Part shown: in pieces, positions 42,822-52,074 of the stretch
Layout: the number at the start of each line of letters is the position of its first letter
How positions within the stretch are numbered: the first letter of the stretch is position 1
Assembly (NCBI GenBank): GCA_944343275.1
Contig: CALVMH010000001.1
Coordinates: 1-64,000 of the forward strand
Origin: an uncultured Clostridia bacterium
GTDB lineage: Bacteria > Bacillota > Clostridia > Christensenellales > Borkfalkiaceae
DNA: 64,000 bases
Reading direction: 5' to 3'
Notes under the pieces: model-generated
Told to the model about the DNA's origin: nothing
Database searches by the model: none
Seen by the model: the letters and a program-made list of their open reading frames with translations, nothing else
Position numbers and translations under genes: made by a program

Positions 42822-43973
42822 ATGAGCCGCAGGAGCGTTGCGGTGCTGGACGTGCGTTCCTCGGAGGTCACCGTCGTCGTCGGCGAGCGCGGGGTAAACA
42901 ACACCTTTGTGTTCAAGGCGAGCAAGACGGAACCGCACGACGGATACGACGAGAGTGCCTTTTTCGATACGGACAAGCTGACCGATGCCGTGTTCCGTGC
43001 CGTTTCCGCCGTCGAGCGTATTTGCGGGGAGCGTCTGCGCCACATCTATGTGGGCGTTCCGGGCGCATTTACGCGCGTCATTCCGCGGGAACAGCATATC
43101 GGTTTTTCCAAGCGCCGCCCGATCGGAAGGCGTGATGTCGATGCGCTGTTTGCAAGCGGCAGGGAGCCGCTCGAAGGCTACCGCTGTATCCGCGCCACGA
43201 GCATGATCTATGTGACTTCGGACGACAGGCGCGTCGTCGACCCCGTTGGTCTGTCCTCGGCGTCGCTTTCGGGCGTGTTGTCTTACTTCTATTGCAGCGA
43301 ATATTTCGCTTCGACGATGGAACGCATTTTTTCCGGCATGAAAATCGGGCTCAGTTTTCTCCCTGCGGAGTATGCGATGGCGACATACCTCATCCCGTCC
43401 GAGACGCGCGACGAATATGCACTGTTTCTCGACATCGGCTTTATGTCCTCATCGCTTTGCGTGTTGCTCGGCGGAGGCGTGCTGGCGCAGCGTACCTACT
43501 TTGTCGGCAAGGGACAGATCATTGCGGCGCTCCTGCGGAAGTTTTCGATCCCGTATGATGCTGCGGCTGCGTTGCTCGCCCGTGCGAACCTGTATGCGCG
43601 GAGCAATGCGGGCAGAACGGAAGTGAACGTGCAGGGCGTCTCCTACGATGTTGATACGGACGAGCTCATCGAGGCGGTCAAAGAGGGGCTGGATGCGATC
43701 TGTGAAGCGATCGGCGGCTTTTTGGATGAGTGTTCGGACAGAGAGCTGGAATACAAGCCTCTGTATGTCACGGGCGAAGGGCTCGGCGATATCCGCGGCG
43801 CGCTCGAACATATTTCCAAACGCGTGAGCCGCGTATGTGAACAGCTTGCGCCCGACCTTCCCTATTACAATAAACCCGCGATGTCATCGCGCATTGCACT
43901 TGTCGATCTCGCTTATGACGATCGGCGCAGGAGCGGATTTCTTTACAAACTTTTATCGATATTCGGAGGCTGA
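42822..43973 (+). CDS. Divergent FtsA-like division protein
   Basis: A 383-residue actin-fold protein directly before ftsZ. The N-terminal phosphate-1 strand is VAVLDVRSSEVTVVVGE, a second actin-like strand is YALFLDIGFMSSSLCVL, and a third is PLYVTGEGLGDIRGA. The C-terminus ends with a short amphipathic helix (GFLYKLLSIFGG), as in the membrane-targeting sequence of FtsA. It is shorter than usual FtsA (about 410-420) and its nucleotide loops depart from the family, so a FtsA-derived or PilM-like tether is also possible. The ATG at 42822 follows AAGGGGA; TTG 42816 is an alternative. Confidence 0.7.
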   Translation: MSRRSVAVLDVRSSEVTVVVGERGVNNTFVFKASKTEPHDGYDESAFFDTDKLTDAVFRAVSAVERICGERLRHIYVGVPGAFTRVIPREQHIGFSKRRPIGRRDVDALFASGREPLEGYRCIRATSMIYVTSDDRRVVDPVGLSSASLSGVLSYFYCSEYFASTMERIFSGMKIGLSFLPAEYAMATYLIPSETRDEYALFLDIGFMSSSLCVLLGGGVLAQRTYFVGKGQIIAALLRKFSIPYDAAAALLARANLYARSNAGRTEVNVQGVSYDVDTDELIEAVKEGLDAICEAIGGFLDECSDRELEYKPLYVTGEGLGDIRGALEHISKRVSRVCEQLAPDLPYYNKPAMSSRIALVDLAYDDRRRSGFLYKLLSIFGG

Positions 43974-43975
43974 AA

Positions 43976-45328
43976 ATGTTCAACGACAATGTTCCCTTTG
44001 TGGGCAGAGAGGATGGGACGGAACGCGCCGCGGTGCCTTCCGCCAATGATTTTGTCGCAAACGGCAGAGCGAAGATCACCGTTGTCGGTGTGGGCGGCGC
44101 GGGAAACAACGCCGTCAACCGCATGATCGAGGCGGGGATCGCAAGCGCGGAATATATCGCCGTCAATACGGATGCGCAGATTTTGGCGTGCAACAAGGCG
44201 CCCAAGAAGATCCAGATCGGCGCGCAACGCACCAAAGGGCTCGGTGCGGGCGCGGAACCCGAGATCGGCAGGGAGGCTGCGGAGGAGAGCAAGGAAGACC
44301 TTGCCTCGTCCATCGAGGGGACGGACCTTCTGTTCATCACCGCCGGCATGGGCGGAGGAACGGGAACGGGTGCGGCGCCCGTCATTGCCAAGATCGCCAA
44401 GGATAAAAAGATCTTAACGGTCGCCGTCGTCACCAAGCCTTTCGAGTTTGAAGGCAAGCGCAGGATGGACAATGCCGTCAAGGGCATCGACAATCTGAGA
44501 AAATATGTCGATACCATCGTCATCATCCCCAACGAGAAGATCCGCGAAGTCGTTCCCAAGAACGCTACGATGACGGATTCCCTTCGCGTGGCGGACGAGG
44601 TCTTGAAGCAGGGCATCCGCGGGATCGCAGATCTTATCGTGACGCCCGCGCTCATCAATCTGGACTTTGCAGACGTCAGAACGACGCTCAAAGACAAGGG
44701 GCTCGCGCACATGGGCGTCGGCGTTGCCAAAGGGGAGAACCGCATCATCGACGCCGTCCGCCTCGCCGTCAATTCTCCTTTGCTGGAAACGACCATCGAG
44801 GGGGCGACGGGCGTTATTCTGAACATCGTCGGAGGACCCGACCTGACGCTCGATGAAGTGACCAAGGCGGCAGGGCTCATTCACGGTGTCGTGGATTATT
44901 CCGCAAATATCATTTTCGGCGCCTGCGTGGACGAGAACGTGCAGGACGAAGTAGAGGTGACCGTCATTGCAACGGGCTTCCCTTCGGGAGAGGAGGCGGC
45001 GCAGAGCGCGGCAAGGCAGGGCGCCGTCTATGGCGCGCCGCTGAGCGTGCCCGCCGCAGAACCGCCCGCACAACAGCCTGCGCAGCCGCAGCAGACGCCT
45101 TACAGCCCTTATGCGCAGCAACCGCAGCAGCCCGCGCAGCCGCTCTACGGCTACGGTCAGCAGCAGGCGGGTTATGTGCCGCAGCAGCCCGTTCCGCCCG
45201 CACAGCCCGCACAACCTGCACAGCCTGCTCAACCGTCTGCTCCCGCGCCCGCGCAGGCGGAGCCGGAAGAGGATGACCGCGAAAACAAACTTCCGCTCTT
45301 CATCCGCAGGATGCTCGGAAAGAAATAA
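43976..45328 (+). CDS. ftsZ: Cell division GTPase FtsZ
   Basis: A 450-residue tubulin homologue that forms the division ring. The signature GGGTGTGAAPV, the N-terminal GVGGAGNNAVNRM loop and the T7 loop NLDFADVRT are canonical. The first 30 residues are a flexible extension. After about residue 345 the linker is Pro/Gln/Ala-rich with PAQ repeats, ending in the conserved C-terminal peptide NKLPLFIRRMLGKK, which binds membrane tethers. It lies 2 bp after the FtsA-like gene and closes the dcw cluster. Confidence 0.98.
   Translation: MFNDNVPFVGREDGTERAAVPSANDFVANGRAKITVVGVGGAGNNAVNRMIEAGIASAEYIAVNTDAQILACNKAPKKIQIGAQRTKGLGAGAEPEIGREAAEESKEDLASSIEGTDLLFITAGMGGGTGTGAAPVIAKIAKDKKILTVAVVTKPFEFEGKRRMDNAVKGIDNLRKYVDTIVIIPNEKIREVVPKNATMTDSLRVADEVLKQGIRGIADLIVTPALINLDFADVRTTLKDKGLAHMGVGVAKGENRIIDAVRLAVNSPLLETTIEGATGVILNIVGGPDLTLDEVTKAAGLIHGVVDYSANIIFGACVDENVQDEVEVTVIATGFPSGEEAAQSAARQGAVYGAPLSVPAAEPPAQQPAQPQQTPYSPYAQQPQQPAQPLYGYGQQQAGYVPQQPVPPAQPAQPAQPAQPSAPAPAQAEPEEDDRENKLPLFIRRMLGKK
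45197..45232 (+). repeat. 9-bp tandem repeat in the ftsZ linker
   Basis: Four in-frame units (CCCGCACAG, CCCGCACAA, CCTGCACAG, CCTGCTCAA) encode PAQ four times. The third-position changes show the units are not of very recent origin. Confidence 0.8.
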
Positions 45329-45339
45329 CGCAGCCATGT

Positions 45340-45374
45340 AAAGAGGCGCACCGCAACTGCGGTGCGCCTCTTTT
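45340..45374 (+). terminator. Terminator of ftsZ
   Basis: A 16-bp perfect stem (AAAGAGGCGCACCGCA and complement) with a short loop and a TTTT end. Confidence 0.92.
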
Positions 45375-45380
45375 CCTATC

Positions 45381-45408
45381 AAAAAACCTGCCCTGCGGCA
45401 GGTTTTTT
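45381..45408 (-). terminator. Terminator of groESL
   Basis: AAAAAACCTGCC-CTGC-GGCAGGTTTTTT is symmetric, 10 bp from the groEL stop. It can also back up the ftsZ terminator. Confidence 0.9.
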
Positions 45409-45418
45409 GCTTTCCGAA

Positions 45419-47053
<1,635 letters not shown>

Positions 47054-47087
47054 TTACCTTCCTTAAAAATTTATTTTATGAGTCGTG

Positions 47088-47372
47088 TTATTCCACGATG
47101 GCGAGGATGTCGCTCTGCTTGATGATGGTGAATTCCTTGCCGTCCACCTTGAAGTCGGTGCCTGCATATTTGGAGCAGAGCACTTTGTCTCCGACTTTGA
47201 CCTGCATCTTGACGTCCTTCCCGTCCACAACGCCGCCGGGTCCTACGGCAACGACGATGCACGTCTGCGGTTTTTCCTGTGCGGAAGAGGGGAGGATGAA
47301 TCCGCTCTTTGTCTTCTCTTCGACGGTAACCGCTTCGACGACTACCTTATCGAACAAGGGTTTGATGTTCAT
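47088..47372 (-). CDS. groES: Co-chaperonin GroES
   Basis: A 94-residue GroES. The start MNIKPLFDKVVVE, the mobile loop TVEEKTKSGFILPSSAQEKP and the YAGTDFKVDGKEFTIIKQSDILA end are typical. The ATG (complement of 47370-47372) follows GGAGGT; an upstream in-frame start adds ten unrelated residues. It forms the groES-groEL operon. Upstream there is a vegetative promoter but no CIRCE element for HrcA. Confidence 0.98.
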   Translation of the reverse strand: MNIKPLFDKVVVEAVTVEEKTKSGFILPSSAQEKPQTCIVVAVGPGGVVDGKDVKMQVKVGDKVLCSKYAGTDFKVDGKEFTIIKQSDILAIVE

Positions 47373-47381
47373 ATTGACCTC

Positions 47382-47399
47382 CGAATGAATTTTCGTTCG
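47382..47399 (-). promoter_or_regulatory. Imperfect inverted repeat in the groES leader
   Basis: CGAATGAA-TT-TTCGTTCG (one mismatch in eight pairs) lies between the -10 element and the groES ribosome site, where CIRCE often stands in other Bacillota. It does not match CIRCE (TTAGCACTC-N9-GAGTGCTAA). It may be an alternative operator or chance. Confidence 0.35.
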
Positions 47400-47404
47400 C
47401 ATAT

Positions 47405-47432
47405 ATTATAACCGCGCAGAGGGAGGGGTCAA
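47405..47432 (-). promoter_or_regulatory. Promoter of groESL
   Basis: On the minus strand, TTGACC (47427-47432), 16 bp, TATAAT (47405-47410). A single GGTCAAA half-site overlaps the -35 on the plus strand but the second CtsR half is missing. Confidence 0.75.
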
Positions 47433-47493
47433 ACACTTTTTTCCTGTTTTTTTGAAAAATCTGCCGCTTTTTTTCGCAATTGATTTTTGTTCG

Positions 47494-47522
47494 TTGACAG
47501 TGCGGACAAATTTGTGTATAAT
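47494..47522 (+). promoter_or_regulatory. Promoter of the dCMP deaminase-cyclophilin-purB unit
   Basis: TTGACA (47494-47499), 17 bp, TATAAT (47517-47522), 22 bp before the start codon. Confidence 0.9.
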
Positions 47523-47544
47523 GTCATGGAAGAGGTAATGGAAC

Positions 47545-47991
47545 ATGGAGAAATGGGATCAGCGGTTCATGGAGCTTACCGAGCAGGTCGCCGGATGGTC
47601 AAGCTGTCTGAGGCGGCATGTGGGCGCCGTCATCGTGCGGGATAAGCGCGTCATGACGACGGGGTACAACGGCGCGCCGGCGGGCATCGCCTCCTGTGCG
47701 GAACGGGGCGAATGCCTTCGGGAAAAGCTCGGCATCCCTTCCGGTACGCGTGCGGAACTGTGCTATGCGGCGCATGCGGAGCAGAACGCCATCATCCAGG
47801 CGGCGCGTTACGGCATCAACGTCGGCGGGGCAACGCTCTACTGTACGCATCAGCCCTGCGTGATATGCGCGAAAATGATCATCAATGCGGGCATTGCGCG
47901 CGTCGTATATAAAGAGGGGTATCCCGATGAGTTCTCGTTAAAACTCTTCAAAGAAGCGGGAACGAGGCTGGAAAAATACGAAGATCTGTAA
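47545..47991 (+). CDS. Deoxycytidylate deaminase (ComEB type)
   Basis: A 148-residue zinc deaminase that converts dCMP to dUMP, the precursor of dTMP. The zinc and catalytic motifs HAEQNAI and PCVICAKM are intact, as is the N-terminal SSCLRRHVGAVIV substrate segment. It is often named ComEB for its location in some Bacillus competence operons; nothing here suggests competence. First gene of a short operon, 16 bp before the cyclophilin gene. Confidence 0.93.
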   Translation: MEKWDQRFMELTEQVAGWSSCLRRHVGAVIVRDKRVMTTGYNGAPAGIASCAERGECLREKLGIPSGTRAELCYAAHAEQNAIIQAARYGINVGGATLYCTHQPCVICAKMIINAGIARVVYKEGYPDEFSLKLFKEAGTRLEKYEDL

Positions 47992-48007
47992 GATACAGGA
48001 GAAAACA

Positions 48008-48529
48008 ATGTCGAACAACCCGATCGTTACGTTTGAAATGGCGGACGGCAAGACGTTCAAAGCGGAACTCTATCCCGCAGCTGCGCCCAATACGGTGAAC
48101 AACTTCCTTTCGCTCGTCCAGAAAGGATTTTACGACGGCGTCATCTTTCACCGCGTCATCGCGGGGTTCATGATCCAGGGCGGCGACCCGCAGGGGGTGG
48201 GGACGGGCGGTCCCGGCTATCACATCAAAGGGGAGTTCTCCGGGAACGGCGTCAACAATCCTTTGAAACACCTTCGGGGCGTTTTGTCGATGGCGCGTGC
48301 GCAGCATCCCGATTCGGCGGGTTCGCAGTTTTTTGTCATGCATGCGGATGCCGATTATCTCGACGGACAGTATGCCGCTTTCGGAAAGGTCGTTGAGGGG
48401 ATGGATGTCGTGGACGCCATTGCGCAAACGCCCACCGATTTTCGTGATAAGCCCCTGAAAGAACAGCGCATGAAAAAGGTGTCGGCGGAAACGTTCGGCG
48501 TCGAATATCCTGAACCTGAACGCATTTAG
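48008..48529 (+). CDS. Cyclophilin-type peptidyl-prolyl isomerase
   Basis: A 173-residue cytosolic cyclophilin without a signal peptide. The active-site stretches FHRVIAGFMIQGGDP (Arg and Phe), GVLSMARAQ, PDSAGSQFFVMHAD and YAAFGKVVEGMDVVD are well conserved. It speeds cis-trans isomerisation of proline bonds during folding. It sits between the dCMP deaminase and purB genes with short gaps and is probably cotranscribed; no specific partner is indicated. Confidence 0.95.
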   Translation: MSNNPIVTFEMADGKTFKAELYPAAAPNTVNNFLSLVQKGFYDGVIFHRVIAGFMIQGGDPQGVGTGGPGYHIKGEFSGNGVNNPLKHLRGVLSMARAQHPDSAGSQFFVMHADADYLDGQYAAFGKVVEGMDVVDAIAQTPTDFRDKPLKEQRMKKVSAETFGVEYPEPERI

Positions 48530-48538
48530 GAGAGTACT

Positions 48539-49975
48539 ATGTCAGACAAAGTATTATACGAAAACCCCCTGAACACGCGGTATGCGAGCCGTGAAATGCA
48601 GGAAAACTTCGGGGACGAGAAGCGTTTCCGGCTTTGGAGAAAGCTGTGGATCGCGCTTGCCGAATCGGAAATGGAGCTGGGGCTGCCCGTTACGAAGGAG
48701 CAGATCGCCGCGATGAAGGCGCATGCCGACGACATCGATCATGCCCGCGCGGAACAGTATGAGCGTGAAGTGCGCCACGACGTCATGGCACACGTCAAGG
48801 CGTTCGGCGATGCCGCTCCGGAAGCGGCGCCCATCATCCATCTCGGCGCGACGAGTTGTTTCGTCGACTGCAATTCCGAACTCATTATCATGAAGGACGG
48901 GTTGGATATTCTCCTCAAAAAACTTGTCAACGTGATGGAGAAGCTGAAAAAATTTGCGCTTCGCTATAAGGATCTGCCCACGCTGGGATTTACGCATCTG
49001 CAGCCCGCGCAGCTCACGACGGTCGGAAAGCGCGCCACGCTCTGGCTGCAGGATCTGATGCTCGACTATGAAAATCTCATGGCATTGTATGCTCACTTCC
49101 GCCTGCGCGGCGTGAAGGGGACGACGGGCACGCAGGCGAGTTTTTTGGACCTCTTCGACGGCGATGCGGACAAGGTCAAGGAATTGGAGCGGCGCGTTGT
49201 CCGAAAGCTCGGCTACGACAGGGTGTACGGCGTGACGGGGCAGACCTATCCCAGAAAATTCGACTACAATGTTCTGTGCGTTTTGTCGCAGATCGCACAA
49301 AGCGCTTACAAGTTCTCAAACGATATCCGTATCCTGCAAAACATGAAGGAAGTGGAGGAGCCGTTTGAGAAGTCGCAGATCGGCTCGTCCGCCATGGCGT
49401 ACAAGCGCAATCCCATGCGCTGTGAGCGAATGGGTTCGCTCTGCCGTTACATGCTTTCCCTTCCCATGAACAGCGCCGTCACCGCGTCTACGCAGTGGTT
49501 CGAGCGCACCCTCGACGATTCTGCCAACCGGCGCATCGTCAATGCGCAGGCGTTCCTGACGGTGGATGCCGTTCTCAACATCTATATGAACGTGACGGAC
49601 GGGCTCGTCGTCTATGAGAAGGTGATCGCCAAACACATTGCGTCGGAGCTTCCCTTCATGGCGACGGAAAATATCATGATGGAGTGCGTGAAGGCGGGGG
49701 GGAACCGCCAGGAATTGCATGAAAAGATCCGCGTGCTCTCCATGGAAGCGGGCAGGAACGTCAAAGAGGCGGGCGGCGAAAACGATCTTTTGGCGCGCAT
49801 CCGCAAGGACGACGCCTTCCGCGCGGTGCACGATCGCCTCGGTGAGATCCTCGACGCGAAAAAGTTCGTCGGGCGGGCGCCGCAGCAGACGGAGGAGTTC
49901 ATTGCCGCAGAGATCGACCCCATTCTCGAACGGCACAAGGCGCTTCTCGGCGCCAAAGGCGAGGTCAACGTATAA
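48539..49975 (+). CDS. purB: Adenylosuccinate lyase
   Basis: A 478-residue member of the fumarase/aspartase superfamily, acting twice in purine synthesis (SAICAR to AICAR, and adenylosuccinate to AMP). The signature loop is GSSAMAYKRNPMRCER, and the catalytic-histidine regions TSCFVDCN and GFTHLQPAQ are recognisable. It is longer than the Bacillus enzyme (about 430 residues) and matches the longer type seen in many Clostridia. It ends the operon; no other pur gene is in the window. It follows AGGAG. Confidence 0.95.
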   Translation: MSDKVLYENPLNTRYASREMQENFGDEKRFRLWRKLWIALAESEMELGLPVTKEQIAAMKAHADDIDHARAEQYEREVRHDVMAHVKAFGDAAPEAAPIIHLGATSCFVDCNSELIIMKDGLDILLKKLVNVMEKLKKFALRYKDLPTLGFTHLQPAQLTTVGKRATLWLQDLMLDYENLMALYAHFRLRGVKGTTGTQASFLDLFDGDADKVKELERRVVRKLGYDRVYGVTGQTYPRKFDYNVLCVLSQIAQSAYKFSNDIRILQNMKEVEEPFEKSQIGSSAMAYKRNPMRCERMGSLCRYMLSLPMNSAVTASTQWFERTLDDSANRRIVNAQAFLTVDAVLNIYMNVTDGLVVYEKVIAKHIASELPFMATENIMMECVKAGGNRQELHEKIRVLSMEAGRNVKEAGGENDLLARIRKDDAFRAVHDRLGEILDAKKFVGRAPQQTEEFIAAEIDPILERHKALLGAKGEVNV

Positions 49976-50011
49976 AAGTCAATAAATGTCCAAAAGGCGA
50001 CAACAATGTGC

Positions 50012-50056
50012 TTGCCTTTCTGGTGAATGCGGTGTATGCTATGTTTGAAATTTCAA
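50012..50056 (+). promoter_or_regulatory. Probable galE promoter with an adjacent palindrome
   Basis: TTGCCT (50012-50017), 17 bp, TATGCT (50035-50040). A 12-bp perfect palindrome TTGAAATTTCAA (50045-50056) covers the likely transcription start and could be an operator. Confidence 0.5.
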
Positions 50057-50072
50057 TGACGGGAGGTTGGTT

Positions 50073-51083
50073 ATGACAGTTCTGGTAACGGGCGGCGCGG
50101 GCTATATCGGCTCGCATACGGTGGTGGAACTCCTCAATGCGGGATATGAGACCGTCGTGGTGGACAATCTGAGCAATTCGAGCGAAGAGAGCCTTCGCCG
50201 CGTGAAAGAGATCACGGGGAAGGAGCTGACGTTCTATCCCTACGATGTGCGCGACAGGGAAAAACTTGAGCAGATCTTTACGAAGCACAAGATCGATTGG
50301 GTCATTCATTTCGCAGGGCTCAAAGCGGTAGGGGAGAGTGTTGCAAAACCCGTCATGTATTATGACAACAACCTCATTTCCACCCTTGTTCTGTTGGAGA
50401 CCATGCAGAAGTTTCATGTGAAGAATTTCGTGTTCTCCTCTTCTGCGACGGTGTACGGCGATCCGGAGCGGCTTCCCCTTGACGAAGACTGCCGCCTTTC
50501 CACGACCAATCCTTACGGCACGACCAAACTCATGCAGGAACGCATGCTCAAAGACCTCTTCCATGCCGACAACACATGGAACATTGCGCTGCTGCGTTAC
50601 TTCAATCCCGTGGGGGCGCACGCCTCCGGACGCATCGGAGAAGACCCGAAGGGCATTCCCAACAACCTGATGCCCTACGTCGCGCAGGTCGCAAGCGGAA
50701 AATTGAAGCGCATCGGAGTGTTCGGCAACGATTATCCGACGCCGGACGGGACGGGCGTGCGCGATTACATTCATGTCGTCGATCTGGCGCGCGGACACGT
50801 TGCGGCGATCAGATCGCTCAAAACACCGGGCGTGCACATCTATAATCTCGGCACGGGTACGGGTTACAGCGTGCTCGACATGATCCACGCCTTTGAAAAG
50901 GCATGCGGGAAAAAACTTCCCTACGAGATCCTGCCCCGCCGCGCGGGGGATGTTCCCGCCTGCTACGCATCGAGCGCAAAGGCGGAAAAGGAGCTTGGCT
51001 GGAAGGCGTGCTATAACCTTGAAGATATGTGCCGCGATCAGTGGAATTGGCAGAAGAACAATCCGAACGGTTACGAAAAATAA
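50073..51083 (+). CDS. galE: UDP-glucose 4-epimerase
   Basis: A 336-residue extended short-chain dehydrogenase that interconverts UDP-glucose and UDP-galactose with bound NAD. The Rossmann loop [10 protein letters not shown], the catalytic serine in SSSATVYG and the YGTTK catalytic tyrosine-lysine pair are present. The ATG at 50073 follows GGAGG by six bases; a TTG at 50067 is unlikely. It is monocistronic and supplies galactose for surface polysaccharides or uses dietary galactose. Confidence 0.96.
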   Translation: MTVLVTGGAGYIGSHTVVELLNAGYETVVVDNLSNSSEESLRRVKEITGKELTFYPYDVRDREKLEQIFTKHKIDWVIHFAGLKAVGESVAKPVMYYDNNLISTLVLLETMQKFHVKNFVFSSSATVYGDPERLPLDEDCRLSTTNPYGTTKLMQERMLKDLFHADNTWNIALLRYFNPVGAHASGRIGEDPKGIPNNLMPYVAQVASGKLKRIGVFGNDYPTPDGTGVRDYIHVVDLARGHVAAIRSLKTPGVHIYNLGTGTGYSVLDMIHAFEKACGKKLPYEILPRRAGDVPACYASSAKAEKELGWKACYNLEDMCRDQWNWQKNNPNGYEK

Positions 51084-51097
51084 GTGTGTTTTACATA

Positions 51098-51131
51098 GCA
51101 AAGCGCCCGCATCATGCGGGCGCTTTGTTTG
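51098..51131. terminator. Bidirectional terminator between galE and rplI
   Basis: CAAAGCGCCCGCAT and ATGCGGGCGCTTTG overlap into a near-perfect stem with T-rich flank GTTTGT, 15 bp after galE and 11 bp beyond the rplI stop. Confidence 0.85.
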
Positions 51132-51141
51132 TCTGTAAGCA

Positions 51142-51588
51142 TCAGGTGAGCGGAACGACGTTGACGACGATCTTGGCAATGACGCCTTCCATCAGCCGCA
51201 CTTCCGCATCGAACGCGCCGAGCGTTTTAACGGCGTCTTTGAAGGAGATTTTCTTTTTGTCGATCTCATAGCCGAGTTCCGCGAGGGCGGAGGCGACTTG
51301 CAGCGTCGTCACCGAACCGAACACTTTTCCGTTCTCGCCCGCACGGATGGCGACGGTGACTTGCTTTCCGTCAAGTTCTTTGGCGAGGGCGCGGAGTGCC
51401 TTTTCGTTCTCCGCTTTATGGAAGGCGTCTGCCGTCCTGCGCTGGGATATTTCGTTGATGCCGCTTGCGGTCGCGGCTTCGGCGAGTCCCTTTTTCAGGA
51501 GGAAATTTTTTGCATAACCGTCCGATACTTCGAGAAGATCTCCCTTTTTGCCGCTTCCTTTCACATCCGCTTTGAGGATGACTTTCAT
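51142..51588 (-). CDS. rplI: 50S ribosomal protein L9
   Basis: A 148-residue ribosomal protein with two globular domains joined by a long helix. The N-terminal domain MKVILKADVKGSGKKGDLLE with KNFLLKKGLA and the C-terminal LFGSVT-like segment (here KVFGSVTTLQVASAL) are typical. The start is the ATG at 51588 behind AAGGAGG; the longer open frame upstream would run across the promoter. Single gene, rather than next to the dhhP/dnaB genes found beside it in Bacillus. Confidence 0.97.
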   Translation of the reverse strand: MKVILKADVKGSGKKGDLLEVSDGYAKNFLLKKGLAEAATASGINEISQRRTADAFHKAENEKALRALAKELDGKQVTVAIRAGENGKVFGSVTTLQVASALAELGYEIDKKKISFKDAVKTLGAFDAEVRLMEGVIAKIVVNVVPLT

Positions 51589-51621
51589 TGGCGTTTGCCT
51601 CCTTGATGATGGTCTGTCTTT

Positions 51622-51650
51622 ATTGTACAGGCTATGCCACGGTTTGTCAA
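51622..51650 (-). promoter_or_regulatory. Promoter of rplI
   Basis: On the minus strand, TTGACA (51645-51650), 17 bp, TACAAT (51622-51627). Confidence 0.88.
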
Positions 51651-51655
51651 TGGGA

Positions 51656-51673
51656 TTGCGATAATTTTCGCAA
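51656..51673. promoter_or_regulatory. Inverted repeat between rplI and the DUF1540 gene
   Basis: TTGCGA-TAATTT-TCGCAA is a perfect 6-6-6 inverted repeat just upstream of the rplI -35. It may be an operator for either gene; a clear promoter for the DUF1540 gene was not found. Confidence 0.4.
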
Positions 51674-51711
51674 GTTTGCGCATACTTGTGCATGAAAAGG
51701 AGGGAATGCGT

Positions 51712-51861
51712 ATGAACGAGATGAACAGCGGCGTCTCCTGCGGCGTGACCGATTGCAAATTCAATCGTGACGGCATGCACTGCGAGCTCACCACCATTCA
51801 TGTGGGCAATACCTGCGACTGCGAGCATTGCACCTGCTGCGACAGCTTCCGCAAGCGCTGA
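51712..51861 (+). CDS. DUF1540 small cysteine-rich protein
   Basis: A 49-residue protein with eight cysteines arranged as C-x4-C (CGVTDC), then C, C-x-C-x2-C and CC near the end, which suggests a bound metal. DUF1540 proteins are common in Clostridia and their function is not known. The ATG at 51712 is seven bases after AAGGAGGG; the closer in-frame ATG at 51706 is too near the ribosome site. It stands alone with its own terminator. Confidence 0.8.
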   Translation: MNEMNSGVSCGVTDCKFNRDGMHCELTTIHVGNTCDCEHCTCCDSFRKR

Positions 51862-51868
51862 GGAATGC

Positions 51869-51900
51869 AAAAAAAGGGGGAGAAGAACTCCCTCTTTTTT
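51869..51900 (+). terminator. Terminator of the DUF1540 gene
   Basis: AAAAAAGGGGGAG-AAGAA-CTCCCTCTTTTTT: a 13-bp stem with one G-T pair and a T6 run, 7 bp after the stop. Confidence 0.9.
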
Positions 51901-51937
51901 GTATACTTTCTCTCGGACACGCCACACTAAGGATTGC

Positions 51938-52025
51938 AAGCGCTTCGGCGCTTTTCAGATAGATGTCCCGTCGGGCGCCGTGCGTGCGGGGGGACAAGCG
52001 GGAGAGGGCAGCCGTCCTCTCCCGC
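51938..52025 (+). other. GC-rich hairpins upstream of the solute-binding-like gene
   Basis: Two clear stems lie in the 170-bp gap: AAGCGC-TTCG-GCGCTT (51938-51953, UUCG tetraloop) and a perfect 10-bp stem GCGGGAGAGG/CCTCTCCCGC (51998-52025). The second lacks a T run, so it is not a terminator. No known riboswitch was recognised and no promoter was found. Confidence 0.5.
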
Positions 52026-52074
52026 AGCCATTTGCGGGGGCATGCCGCCGCGCGTTCGGGCATAGGATAAAGAG

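Noticed and set aside
42822..43973. PilM-type pilus protein
   Set aside because: No type IV pilus genes are nearby and ftsZ follows 2 bp later; an FtsA-like role is more likely, though not proven.
47420..47440. CtsR site at groESL
   Set aside because: Only a single GGTCAAA half is present; CtsR needs a tandem repeat of it.
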